Below are positions 32,972-44,700 of a stretch of DNA of 64,000 nt, one piece after another. A program made the position numbers and the translations under genes. The stretch is taken from NCBI GenBank assembly GCA_037953625.1, contig CM075655.1, forward strand, positions 78,209,501 through 78,273,500, read 5' to 3'. Each line of letters begins with the position of its first letter. Positions within the stretch are counted from its first letter, which is position 1. The DNA is from Crotalaria pallida. Lineage: Eukaryota > Streptophyta > Magnoliopsida > Fabales > Fabaceae. Below the pieces are notes generated by a model. It saw only the letters and a program-made list of their open reading frames with translations. It made no database searches and was not told where the DNA came from.

Positions 32972-33583
32972 AGGTTGTCAAACTCGCGAGTTAACTCGTA
33001 AACTCGTACGAGTTTACGATCCTACCCATAGAATCGAGTCAACTCACATGCTAACTCGCTTCCCACTAAACTCGGGTAAACTCGTGCAAACTCGGGTAAA
33101 CTCGTGCAAACTCGGGTAAACAGCAGTGGCCTTACGGATATTTGAATTTTCTTGAGCTTTTACGTCTCAAAACAAAATTTCCATCGTTGGATGTCATGAT
33201 AAACGAGTTAGGAAGCGTATATAAAAATTTGAGCACGATCCAACGGTTATCAAAGAAGATACTGATCAATCTTTGAACGATATTTTCACTAAAATAACAC
33301 TATAACCACTATTTTTACTTAACTAACCACTTAAATCATAAAACCATCATATTTGGTTGTTGTTAAGTTGGTTCGCTAATATTATATATTGGGTTCTTAT
33401 ATGCTATAGCAACATTTAAATATTTATGTTTAATTTTTAGAGTAAAAACTATGAAATGGAAGCTATGAAAGTTATCTACAAGTTAATTTTAAAATAAGTG
33501 GACTCGAGGTAAACTCGTACGAGTTCACGAGTCGAGTTTACCTTGACCTCACGAGTTTACGTAAACTCGCGAGTTTGACAACC
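32972..33583. mobile_element. MITE-like insertion with long inverted termini (possibly PIF/Harbinger type)
   Basis: Termini read AGGTTGTCAAACTCGCGAGT and, inverted, GGTTGTCAAACTCGCGAGTT; the inside repeats AACTCG words. Element C lacks it: there the flanks join as TTTTGCTTACTTTT (rc of 52650-52680). The flanks here are TCA and TTA, compatible with a 3-bp TTA duplication with one change, as for PIF/Harbinger. No transposase. Confidence 0.75.
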
Positions 33584-34116
33584 TTACTTTTTACTTATTC
33601 CCCATTGCTCCTCTATTCCCTTGGTTTTAGCTACATTTCCCATATTTTACCCCACCTTGTCCTTGGCCCCATTACAACCCTGAAAAGACTTTTTGATCTT
33701 AATGTGCATGTGTGTTGATTGTTGATGTTAGAGGCTTGTCAAACTTATGGTTGTGTTTGTTATTCATGATGTGCCTTGAGTGTAAACACTGATTAACCCT
33801 AAACACTTGAGTGTAAACACTTTTGAGTGATCCTGGTGAGTTTTTATCATCTTTGTGACTACCCTCTTGATGTCATTGGTTTTCTTTGCATATTTGAAAT
33901 AATGGGATGATGTTCATGGATGTCTTGATTCTTTGGTCCTTATTCTTTTCGTGTGCTCGATTTTGCCCATTTCTTTGCATTTCCTAGCATTCATTGTGAA
34001 GTATGTAATCTCTTAGGTTTTGCATTTTCTTAGTTTTTAGTATTTTTCCTTACATGATTCACTTTGGTGCATATTAGTCTTCTTAGTCCTATTCCTTTGT
34101 TTTGCCCAGGAGTGCA

Positions 34117-34135
34117 AAAGGATAAGTGTGGGGGT
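34117..34135 (+). other. Element A polypurine tract
   Basis: AAAGGATAAGTGTGGGGG just before the 3' LTR start at 34139. Confidence 0.8.
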
Positions 34136-34138
34136 ATT

Positions 34139-35251
34139 TGATGAGCATTATATTTCCCATTATTCATAGCCTTATTTTGCTCTCATTGATGATTTTTGGT
34201 GCCTACTTGACATTGTTTAGAATGATTTAGTATTTTAGACTTTATTAGACTATTATTCTGGATTTTAATTAATTTGGATTATTTAACCTAATTTAATCTA
34301 TTATTATTTTCAGGTCATATTTGGCACAAGGGCTTTTTGGACATTTTGGGAGTGAAGATTAATTTTGGAAGAGAAGATATATGATGAAGTGAAGATTGTA
34401 ATCTATCTTTAGAATTATTTGAGATTTAGTTTATATTTTTTAAGATTTAGATTTTATCTATAGGACATTTTTAGATTTAATTTAGAGATTAGCTTTCCTT
34501 AGGATTTGGCCCATGATTTAGGCCCATTTTGTGATTTAAAAAGCAAAATTCGTGTAGACCTAGCAGCCATCTATTCATTCCACGTTTTTCCCAATCTCTC
34601 TCTAAGAGAAGGCTTAGTTTTGCTCTCCAAGCTTGTGGTGGCTGCTAGGGTTTCTCTCTCTTCCCTTTTCTACACGTTTTTGACTTATTTCATCATGGAA
34701 GGCTAAACTCTTAGGTTAAATCCCTTTGGTAATGTATCACATACTCTTGAGGTTTTGTTCTTAATGCTATTTCGTTTTTATTCACTGTTTTCATGCTTAT
34801 TGATATGTTATGGTTCACTTAGTTACATTCTATAGAGATAATCCATGTGTAAGAATGTTTAATTTATGCAAACTCGTAAAATCTCCATGCTTTGGCTTTT
34901 AATTCTTAATTAGAGGTTAGGGTTTTGGGGTGAGAATTGAATTTTCGCTTAGTATTTAGTTCTCACGAGTTGGACAGTGAAGAGGGAAGAAATTGATCTT
35001 TTGTGACCGATGATAGAGTTGTGAACGGGAGCCAAAGGGGTTTATCCGCTTTTCATTATCTGTAACTTCGTTTTTATTTAATTCTGTTTTGATTCTAGAT
35101 TTCAACATTCAATACAAAACCCCCTGTTTTCTATGCATACTATGTGTTCGACCTTTTGCTTGATAAGATATTCCTTGGGAGACGACCTAGGAGTCACTTC
35201 CTAGTACTATACTTAAACTGTTTTTATTTGTATCGGGTACGGCCTCGATCA
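34139..35251 (+). repeat. Element A 3' LTR
   Basis: 1113 bp from TGATGAGCATTATATTTC to GGCCTCGATCA. It matches the inverted copy at 47622-48738 along its whole length. The next bases (TGTAC) would be the target duplication, but the 5' LTR is missing. Confidence 0.88.
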
Positions 35252-36898
35252 TGTACCTACTTTACCAATTCCAAGTATCCTTCCTTTGTTGTTGTCACCG
35301 AAGGTTACATGTCCTTGGTCCTTGGGAGTGAGATATGAAAATTTGGATTTATCTTCAGTCATGTGTTTAAAGCATCCACTGTCCAAGTACAGCAAGACTT
35401 CCTATCCTCTAGAGTGACTTACAAAACAAAGTTAGGTTTTCTTTTTAGGTACCCATATCTTCTTGGCTCCCGGTGAGTTAGCGGTACCATAGTGCCCTTT
35501 GTGCCACCTAACAGAATCATCGTTCTTTTTAATGAACTTAACTTTTCGGTGTTTGCACTCATGTGCACCATAACCCTTCTTACCACAATAATGACATATA
35601 ATAAGAGGTTTCTTATAGGAGCTAGCAGGGACAAAAATGGTACTTAATTTCTTTTGATGTCTACCAGGTTGATAACCTAAACCTGCTCTATTAAAGAAAC
35701 TTTTTTGTCTCCCTAGCATCAAATTTAAGGTATTTCTTCCTTTTGTGCATTTTGCAAGTGTGTCTTTCAAATCCTCATTTTCTTTTACTAAGTCCTTGCA
35801 AAAATTACAAGACGATGAACTAGCCTTAATTTTGATTTCATTACTAGAGGTGTTTATGGAATTGCTTAAAGTAGAATTCAGCTCTTTGTTTCTATTTTTC
35901 AAAATTTCATTTTCTTTAGCAAGATCTTGATTCTTTTGGAGCTTGATGCATTTCTTTCGGAATTCTCCTTCTTTTTCAGATATTGAATGCAATTCGCTCT
36001 GATGTGACCGGGCTTGCCACATTCATGACATATGACGGAAGAACCTCCACTTTTGTTTGCATCTTTTCTCATTGGAGTTGTGAAGCTGCTCTTCTTCTTC
36101 AGAAATCTCCCAAACTTTTTCACCAATAGCCCCATGTTCTCAGCACTGATGGATTCCTTGTCAGAGTCTCCTTCAGATGTTGGTGCTTCAACTTTGAGCG
36201 CAAGACCTTTAACATTTTGTTCTCCTCTTCATGCTGTGATAATCTTTTAAGTTCACTTTCATGCTCTTGAAGCTTTCCGAAGAGAGTTGCAAGTGTCATT
36301 GTTGAAAGGTTCCTTGACTCCATAATGGCCATCACCTTGGGTTGCCATTCTCTCCCTATGCATCTCAGACTTTGTTGATCAACTCCTCATTTGTAAATTT
36401 CTTTCCCAATGTCATGAGTTGATTGACTATCATTGTGAACTGCTTTTGAATTTCTTGCACTAATTCTCCTTCCTTCATCTTGAACAATTCGTACTCTCCA
36501 GTCAAGGTGTTGATTCTCGACCTCTTGACTTCATTCGTACCTTCATGTGTGACTTCCAATGTATCCAACATTTCCTGTGTTATCTCACATGTAGATATCC
36601 TGAAAAACTCATCATAACTCAAAGCAGATGTTATTATGTTTTTCGCTTTCAAGTCGTACTGGACTCTTCGTTCCTTCTCTTCCGTCCACTCACCAATAGG
36701 TTTGTTGACGGTGATTCCATTTACCACATAGGTAGGAACGTAGGGTCCATTAACGACAGCATCCCAAACCTTTAATCCTTCTCCTTGAATAAAAATCTTC
36801 ATTCTAGCTTCCCAATAAGCATACCCCACACCATCAAACATAGGGGGCCTATTAATAGAACTCCCTTCACCACCAAACGGAGAGTTTGAAACCATCAC
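35252..36898 (-). pseudogene. Copia gag and protease start, frameshifted, cut by element A
   Basis: From 36898 leftwards: a UBN2-type gag (RPPMFDGVGYAYWEARMKIF, QEMLDTLEVTHEGT), a frame change near 36340, a coiled Glu/Lys-rich part, a frame with CHECGKPGHIRANC (CCHC knuckle), and another with a second, altered knuckle CHYCGKKGYGAHEC and GAKKIWVPKKKT. After a stop, YLDSGCFKHMTEDKSKF is the copia protease site (D-S-G). The match ends at 35252 with GIGKVGT, where element A is inserted. Integrase and RT are absent from the window, so the copia element was split and its other half lost. At least three frame changes make it a pseudogene. Confidence 0.85.
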
Positions 36899-36934
36899 TC
36901 TTGAGACTGCTAAGTCCTTTAAACCAAGAGACTA

Positions 36935-36947
36935 GCTCTGATGCCAA
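36935..36947 (-). other. Copia primer-binding site
   Basis: The minus strand reads TTGGCATCAGAGC directly after a TGTTACA end, 37 bases upstream of the gag start at 36898. One base differs from the tRNA-iMet complement. Confidence 0.75.
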
Positions 36948-37254
36948 TTGTAACACCCACCGGAATTATCCTCGAAATCATAAATGAAATATATTAAGCA
37001 GATATGAAGTAGATATGAAATAGATATTAAGTTGATACTAAGTGAATATCAAGCAAATACTATGTGAATATTGTGTAAATAATTATCAAAGTGGATTTTA
37101 GTGAAAACATCACCCAAATATCGTGTCATATCTCATTCGTTAACCGTTGGATTGTGCTCAAATTTTGAGACAAGCTTCCCAACCCTCTTATATTCAAATC
37201 CAACGGTTGAAATCGTATTTGGAGACCAAAAAGCCTAGGTAATTGATTACAAGA

Positions 37255-37345
37255 GCTTGTAATCGATTACCTAGTCAAAATTTCAAATTTGACCAAATTT
37301 AAGTCTAGTAATCGATTACCAGATCGTCGTAATCGATTACCACAA
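37255..37345. repeat. GTAATCGATTAC palindromes
   Basis: Three perfect 12-base palindromes within 90 bases. Three more, plus one near-match, lie at 38400-38506. A different core from the CTCGAG clusters elsewhere. Confidence 0.85.
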
Positions 37346-38864
37346 CTCTGTTGAGCCAAACAGTATGGCGGTTTAACACGTTTGGCTGAGGATTTACACA
37401 ATTTTAACCACAAATTTGTGTAAAATATCAACCTACCACTGTGCTAGATTGATAATGACACTTGGGAGGGATTAACTTAAGGGTTTAAGTGTGAAACTCC
37501 CTTCATATTCATCATCAACACTCAAACTTCTATGAAAATCGTGTTTTCTGGTGTGAACGTCTTTGATTCGTTCTCCCAATTACAAGTCTCAAAACCTTAC
37601 AAATCATATACCAAATTAAAGATCATTCAACCCTCTTCAATTTGGTACCAAGTTTGCTCGATTTGGTGGAGTATAAAAAAGATACAGGCCTGCAAAGTTG
37701 GGTGTTTGAGTCTGAAATCTGCATAATTCAGATTCGTGTAGCCTTATTCCTTGGATCCGTGTGGTAAGCTCAAGCATCCTTTGAGCTTCAAACTTGTTCT
37801 AATTTCAAGTTAACACATCCTAGTTTGTATTCCAACTCTTGTTCCTGATTTTAATTGAGTTTTTAATATCCAAAAAGTCTGATCAAAACACCCACTCGAA
37901 TCTGAAACAGGGTGGTTTCCAAGTGTTGGTTTTTGACCTTTTTCCCAACAATCTTGTTTCTTTCCACTCCAAATCCATCCAAACACTTGATATAGGTATG
38001 AGATATTTCATTCATATCCCTAGGATTGATGTATGAAGGTTTGTGATGACATATGTGCTAAATATGTTAAGTATAAACCATGACAAGGCTGCTTGGTTTG
38101 GAGACCAAGACAACCCATGGTTCTTTACTAAAATCCTGATTGGAACAAGTTTAAATTAATGAATATGGGTTAATAAAATACTGAGATTTGATTATTGTGC
38201 AAGAGAATTAGATTTCATATGCTAAGTTGTGGTTTATGCCTTAATTGAATTGATTGAAGAATGATTAATGATTTGATGATTATGTGCTGAATTCCTTGTG
38301 TTAACATGTGTATTATATGATGTTAGATTTTTGTTGAGTGTTGATTTTGGTTAGGAGTAGTTCATCAAAGATTGGTATGTCAAAACCTCAATTTTGTGTG
38401 GTAATCGATTGCCCAACCTTGGTAATCGATTACCAGGTTGATCTGTACACAGAACTATGAATTTTCCGTGGTAATCGATTACCACCCCTTGGTAATCGAT
38501 TACCCTGAGTCCTGAAGTGTGAATTACCAATTTTTATGACACTTAGCCAAAGCCCAATTCCTTTATTGACTTTGTGAATGATATTTATGAATATTTGAAG
38601 ATTTAAAGTGATGAATATGATATCCAATGATTATGGAATTAAAATGATGATTATGAATTGTATACAACTAAGGATTGTATATAATGCAAGTTTAATGATT
38701 GTTGGATTTGATATCAATCATTCAAGAGAAATTATAAATAAAAGTGGAATGAGATGATGAAGAGTCCTTCATGCATGGTGTGGTATGAAGGTTGTGCCCG
38801 AAGGAATTCAGAAGGTACGAGTATTTTATTGTGGAATGAGTATAAGGAAAGTATACACGAATGA

Positions 38865-39085
38865 TGAGAATCCCGATCTTACAGTGTCTAGTGGGAAGAA
38901 ACCTGGTGCTAATAGGACGCTATTCATAGGCGGTAGATCAAGAGATCCCGATATACTGTGTCTTATGGGAAGAAGCCTGGTGCAGATAGGACGCTATCTG
39001 TAGGCAGTATATCAGAGTTGATGTCCCGGTATGACGTGTCCCTTGGGAAAGGACCTGGTGCAGATACCAAGAAGTGTCTCTGTAG
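38865..39085. repeat. Tandem hairpin array with covarying arms
   Basis: Roughly 70-bp units. Unit 1 has inner arms AATAG-GACG-CTATT (38911-38924). Unit 2 has CAGATAG-GACG-CTATCTG (38983-39000) and outer arms GATATACTG (38950-38958) / CAGTATATC (39005-39013). Unit 1 outer arms are GATCT / AGATC. A third unit is more diverged. Confidence 0.8.
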
Positions 39086-39527
39086 GCGTTAAGACCCAGT
39101 GTACGTGTGATCCTTATACAGTTAAAATGTTGATGAAAGTGATGAATGTACTTATGGATCCTTTCGGGGAGATGAGTGAAAGAGTCTGACATTGCATGCA
39201 GATTAATAAGTAATAATTCTGAGTGATAAGACACTTGCTGAGCATGCATCATTTGCATTATGATTTGTGATGTCTGTGTATGTTGTTCAATCATTAATCT
39301 GCCTGATGTGATATGACAAGTGATTTACTTCCATCTACCATGTCTGGTGATAGGTAAAAGTAGCAACCAGAGTCAGTTCACCTGTTAAGCCAGAGACTCA
39401 GAAGGAAAAAGGAAGATGCTCAATTATCTACTGCGGTAAACTCAAATATGCCTCCATCATATGAGATAGCACTACTGGCTCCATCTATCTTGAATCACAC
39501 AGGCTAAGCTTCCCAGATAAACTAGAA

Positions 39528-39539
39528 GCTCTAATACCA
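39528..39539 (-). other. PBS-like site of a second copia element
   Basis: The minus strand reads TGGTATTAGAGC, 4 bases after an LTR end at 39544. One mismatch to the tRNA-iMet complement. Internal sequence to the left is short and non-coding. Confidence 0.5.
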
Positions 39540-39543
39540 CTAA

Positions 39544-40117
39544 TGGAAAAAAAATGATTAATTTTCCCTCATCATGTAACTCAAAATAGGCTAAATGTGG
39601 AAGCGATGTTTGCAAATGAATATATATGTTATTAGGAAAATTATGGAGCAAGGGATAGATGAATGCCACCAAAAATTAATGTGGAAGAAAGCTCCTCCAA
39701 CTATAGAAATTTTTTTTTTAAGGGAACAGGGGAAGGGAAATTAAATTCCCCAAATGGTGGCGCTCATGATATAACCCGAGACCTCCAACTCTCAAGTCTT
39801 AAGACTTGATACATGATCATGTGAACTACATTCACTTGTCTCCAACTAAAAAAATAAAACCTAGCCCATAAAATTTATCCAATATATGAATGAGTAGGTA
39901 GATAATGAGTAGCTTAATAGATGATGAAAATGTTGGAAAAATAGCAAAAGAAATTAAATCATCACAACAATATAATTTATAAAGAAAAAAAATACTTATC
40001 ACAATAAAAATTGACCTAGGCCTATACAAGTACATTGAGCTTAAGAATATTTGCCACCAGAAATGTATCACTTGGTGCATAAGGCCTCCAATGGCTAATA
40101 CCATGCAGGATACAACA
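39544..40117 (-). repeat. Copia 5' LTR, minus sense
   Basis: The minus strand starts TGTTGTATCCTGCATGG at 40117 and ends TTTTTTCCA at 39544, next to the PBS-like site. Length 574 bp including a SINE-like insertion (39704-39839). The rest of the element is missing. Confidence 0.55.
39704..39839 (-). mobile_element. SINE-like retroposon with target duplication
   Basis: About 130 bp ending in a T-run on the plus strand (A-tail on the minus strand). The repeated CTCCAACTA flanks it at 39695-39703 and 39840-39848, and the similarity extends a few more bases. The minus strand has GGTCTCGGGTTATA, a weak match to a pol III B box. Confidence 0.55.
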
Positions 40118-41142
40118 GTCACTTGTCATCATTCATCAACTCTATATTTGAACTAATGAGGTTTCAATGAACCGCTTGTTTAGATTACTCTCAGGATTAA
40201 AAGAATTAAAGAAAATAAAACAACCTAGGAAAAATTCAGAACAATAATATATAACATTTTTGTCACAAAATGTATCTACCTTGTACCACAACATATGCTA
40301 TTTTTGTAGCACTAAAAACTGATATATACGTTGGAAACAGAAATCAATATACAAGCAATAATATATGCACTTAATATGTATGTACTTGGGCATATGTTAT
40401 AAAGTACTGAGTATAAGCCTTGGACTCTCAACGAAACATATGTATCATGAATGAAAAAATTAATTGAATAATAAATTATAAATTTATTTGTTTTTAAAAT
40501 AAATAAAAAAAATAATAATGTTAAAAATATTCTAACAGAAAATGCTCAGTCTCATCCTTATAGGATAAAATACTATTTTTGTCTCTCACTCTCCCCATCA
40601 AACAAGAAAGGAGATCCGTAAAAAGAAGCCAGTATCATATTGACAATTAACTAGAGTAAAAGAAACGTTTATTTATGTCTTCAATCAATGAAAGTTGCAT
40701 GTATTTTGATTTTGGTCCTTGAAAGTTTTTTAGACCTTGACAAATCCGTTAAAACGCCACATTGATATACTCGTGTGCAAGTACTACGTGTCACCAATAA
40801 GATAACATAGATGATTCGGATCTGCAGGAACAAAAGGATCAAAGTCCAACTCAAATGTGTTTGTGAATTAGGTTTTGCCCATTTTACTCTTACAAGTCCA
40901 AATCATCCACGTTATCATACTGATAGTATGCAATAATTGTACACGTCTATGTTGATTTTCATTCTATTGACCACATCAGCAATTAAAATTTTTTTCTAAC
41001 GGCATGGACCAAAACAAAGATTTGAAAACAATTAAAAATTAGTAAGGTTAAAAAAAAAACTATGACCAAAACACCTCCAACTCTAAGGATAAAGACATAA
41101 ATAAGCCTAAAAGAAACTTAAATTCGTTTTAAATGTCATAAT

Positions 41143-41184
<42 letters not shown>

Positions 41185-41762
41185 AATTATTTTTTTTTTA
41201 AAAAAAAAAAAACAATAAGAACTATCATAACAACCTTTGTTAAAGAAACGGCTTATTACACAGACCAAACAGTACCTAGAAATAATTCTTCATAAATAAG
41301 TGCATTTTGAACACGCCCACACTTCACATTACAGAGTCCAAAAGTACTTTAGCAAGTGATACCTATATAAGAATTTCTCAGAAAAATTGCCCTTATTTTC
41401 TGGCCACCTAAGCAGGCATCATACGTAACCCAGTTCACATGTTTTAGTCTATATTTATGATTTGATCAATGAACCTGTATACATTAATTGTCAGTAGTAC
41501 AGAATTACAATAGCACAAAATCGCAGAAATATCCCACATTCCAACATTTTCTTCAATAAGTGTTTTTACCAACCTACCAACAAGATGATTATAACCACGG
41601 AAATGGAATTCAAGGCTAAAGCCAAAATGAGTAAATCAGCTGAACCATTTTAAAGACCAAAGGTGCCGTTACAAAACATTGAATACCAGGAGAAAACCCA
41701 TTATATGGTGTCATCCTAATCTGACTTCAAAATTCCAGAGAGAATAAACTGCATTGTCTACT
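40118..41762. other. Intergenic region downstream of the acyltransferase gene
   Basis: AT-rich, no supported gene. It includes an (AT)n run at 41145-41180 followed by T- and A-runs. The part nearest 41763 is presumably the 3' UTR of the host gene. Confidence 0.5.
41145..41180. repeat. (AT)n microsatellite
   Basis: About 18 uninterrupted TA units. Confidence 0.95.
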
Positions 41763-44700
41763 TCACTGGTCCTTCAGAGCTTTAGATCTCACAGGCTTCC
41801 CAGGTTTGATTACATTTCCAAGAAGAATTATTACAAAAGGAACAATAGTTCCAATGTAGTACACGCTTCCATATGAGGCTATGGTTTCATGTAGACTTAA
41901 TACCTATTCAAACCCAAACGAAGAAACAACAGAAAGATCGTAAGTGTCTTTCAATTTTGTATTTGCATGCCTTCAAATTGAACATGTGTTTGTGTTAGTG
42001 TGTGTGACAGAGAGATAGAGACAGAGACTACGAACCATGAAGCCAACACTCGAGTAATTCAGAACCAAAATTGTATAAGCAAAATTCATTATCGCCAATG
42101 CATTCTTAATTGCTGGAGGCGCAGCTTGCTGCCATCTGTAAATAACTGCTCAAAAAGAAACACAGAAAGGCATTAACTAAATGAAGAAAGAATAGCAAAA
42201 GAGCATAATCCAATTCATTACCTCTGGAACCAGCAATCATTAATGCTGACTGAACAAAGAATATGATGTATCCAGGATATAATCCCTGCAATAATAAAGG
42301 CCGAATGTTTAAAAAGAATATATTATGCACATAAAGCAAAGTCCTGAGAAACCTTCTGCAGCATGCTAAGTTGGACAGTTTTAGGGGTAACATTTTTCAT
42401 TGAATATATATAGGAATATCAATAATCATCACAAACTGCTAGGTAACAAAGTCATGAATTAGTCATTGCTAAGAAATTATATATAAATTTCCAAAGCAAG
42501 CATGTAGACTTGAAGCAATACTAATGCCTATGCCAGATACAGTAGCATTAGACAATCAATTTAAAATGCAGCTAAGTGAGCTAACATTCTACTTACATGC
42601 CAAATAGCACTGACGGTCTGTGTGGCAAGTAGCTGAAAGAATCCAGGTTTCTTCCCTTTCTGGACAAGCCTGTCGTAAACATCTAGCAAAACACAATCAC
42701 AACGTTACTACTTCAAAGAATTGGTACCATGACCAAAACTAACTAAAGTAAAGTCAACCATACAACCAACCACCGATAAAATATTATGGCCTAATTGTTT
42801 CTGGAACTTGAAAATCATGCAGCTAGGATCCTAAGTTTCATTACTAAAACTGAAGGATTGTCTATATTTGACTGAGATAGCAAAGCAAACAAATGCAAGA
42901 ATAGCATTCAAACTCAATAGCAAGAAACTCACAATGACGAAGCCAGGTGCTGACTTGTATATTCCACACAGTTGGAATTACAACTGCACTCTTAGCAAAC
43001 TCAACACCTAATATATCTACATTTTTAGCCCGATCCCAGCGTGGCTTCGGTGGAGAAGATTCTGTCCAGCCACTGAAACCAAGGCCTGAGATGATAATAG
43101 AAGCTTCTGAAATCGACCAAATGAAATAATATTTCCATCGTGCTGTATTGCCAGCCATATATTGATAACCCAACTTTTTCCAGAATCCCCATTCATGGTA
43201 TACAGGATCAGTAAATGTGGACAGAGGAAAATGAGGCACTAGGTACAGATACAAGGCCATGCAAAAACCAGCTTGGAGAAGGGCTCGGATGGTTGCCCCA
43301 TATGGTGATGGTGATGGACCTTTCACTTGGGTACTCCATATCTGCAAATAATAAAAGACCAGGATTGAAATAGCAAGGGTACACAGATACGACAAGATAC
43401 AGATGTGTTGATGTGGAAAATAAAAATCATAAAGTAAATGACACATTGCATATACACAGTAACACATATACGACAAGATAGAGATGCGTTGATGTAGAAA
43501 ATAAAAATCATAAAGTAAATGACACATTGCATATACACAGTAACACAGATACGACAAGATAGAGATGCATTGATATGAAAAAAAAAATAATAATAAAGTA
43601 AATGACACATTACGGTTATACAGATACTCTAAAAAGGTATCGAAGTACACATTAACACGGATACAACAACCAATTTAAAGTATCGATGCTACACGGAGAA
43701 AATTTGAAATGAGACTGCTAACAACAATGTGGCAAATATAATACTCCCTCCGGTCCTATTTATAAAACCCTTTTGGGGTTTTTCACTCCCACCAAGGAAA
43801 GTGGATAAATTTGTTAGTGACATTAGAAATGTGAAAATTTGATATACTTTTTCAAAACTATCCCTATAATTATTATTGGAACTCTAAAAAGTATTGACTT
43901 TATAGGGATGTTTGTGGGAAGAAGTAATTAAATGCTATTGAAAATTGAAAAGGGGTCTTATAAATAGGACCAAAATAAAAACCCGAAAAGAGTCTTATAA
44001 ATAGGACCGGAGGGAGTATATAACAGACGTACCCCCTTTCCTTCAGCCCAATCAAGATAATCCTTCATTTCAAAAACAGGACCAGCAAAGTGACTACCAC
44101 AGCAGAGACAGTAACCAATGTACTCAATCAATGAAGGCAATTTAATCAACCGGTTTTTCTTCTGTGCCTCACGCAGCCCATCCTCTTCTTTCAACAACCC
44201 ATCATTGTAATTAATTGCACATGATATCACCTTCAGTGTCAAAACCATTAAAGCCCCTGGTAGTACAATACCATAATTAATGATCAACTGAGCAACATAA
44301 ATAAAGTTACAGCAGGAAAATAAATTTGGAGTCATTAATCACAAATTTTCCTTTTTTTAAAAAAACATTATATGAATTAGCACTCACCAGTGGCATCAAT
44401 ACCACCTTCCTTCCATGCATCTCCACTCATGTAATATACATGGCTGCATTACACAAAAGCATACCAACACATACTGTCAAAAAATTTCTATAAAAGGGCC
44501 ATAAAAGAGGTTCCATGTTGTTGCCTAAAAATATCTCTTGTCTGCTCAAAAATAATAGTATAATACTCCTATACCTCATGAACTATACTCCCTTCATCTC
44601 TTTTAAGTTATACAGTTTTGGTCATTTTGTCGTCGTAGTTTTAGAAACCCAATACTCATTTATACTTCCTTAGTTCCTTTTCCAAGAATATCCATATTTA

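Larger units (their letters stand above)
32070..34116 (+). other. Element A 3' untranslated region
   Basis: Non-coding sequence between integrase and 3' LTR, with a large block of repeats of T/G-rich words. It corresponds to the env position of Athila but no env-like frame was seen. A MITE-like insertion occupies 32972-33583. Element C has the same region at 48761-53570. Confidence 0.6.
17698..35251 (+). mobile_element. Element A: Athila/Diaspora-like Ty3-gypsy retrotransposon, 5' LTR missing
   Basis: It contains a gag-pol in the order gag, protease, RT, RNase H, integrase (18113-32069), a 2-kb 3' untranslated region, a polypurine tract and a 3' LTR (34139-35251). Gag is interrupted by chromovirus B (18499-27304). 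The 5' LTR and PBS are absent: the leader begins directly after a foreign LTR at 17697. Several stops, a frameshift and an integrase deletion show it is dead. It is inserted at its right end into a minus-strand copia protease sequence. The element at 47622-64000 is a relative on the opposite strand. Confidence 0.85.
36949..39470 (-). repeat. LTR-like sequence next to the copia PBS
   Basis: The boundary TGTAACACCC at 36949 abuts the minus-strand PBS, so it should be the copia 5' LTR read leftwards. The far end could not be fixed and may lie near 39440. It contains ATCGAT palindromes, the conserved CCAACGG module (reverse) and a hairpin array. Parts resemble gypsy LTRs of this window, so a composite origin is possible. 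No genes. Confidence 0.5.
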
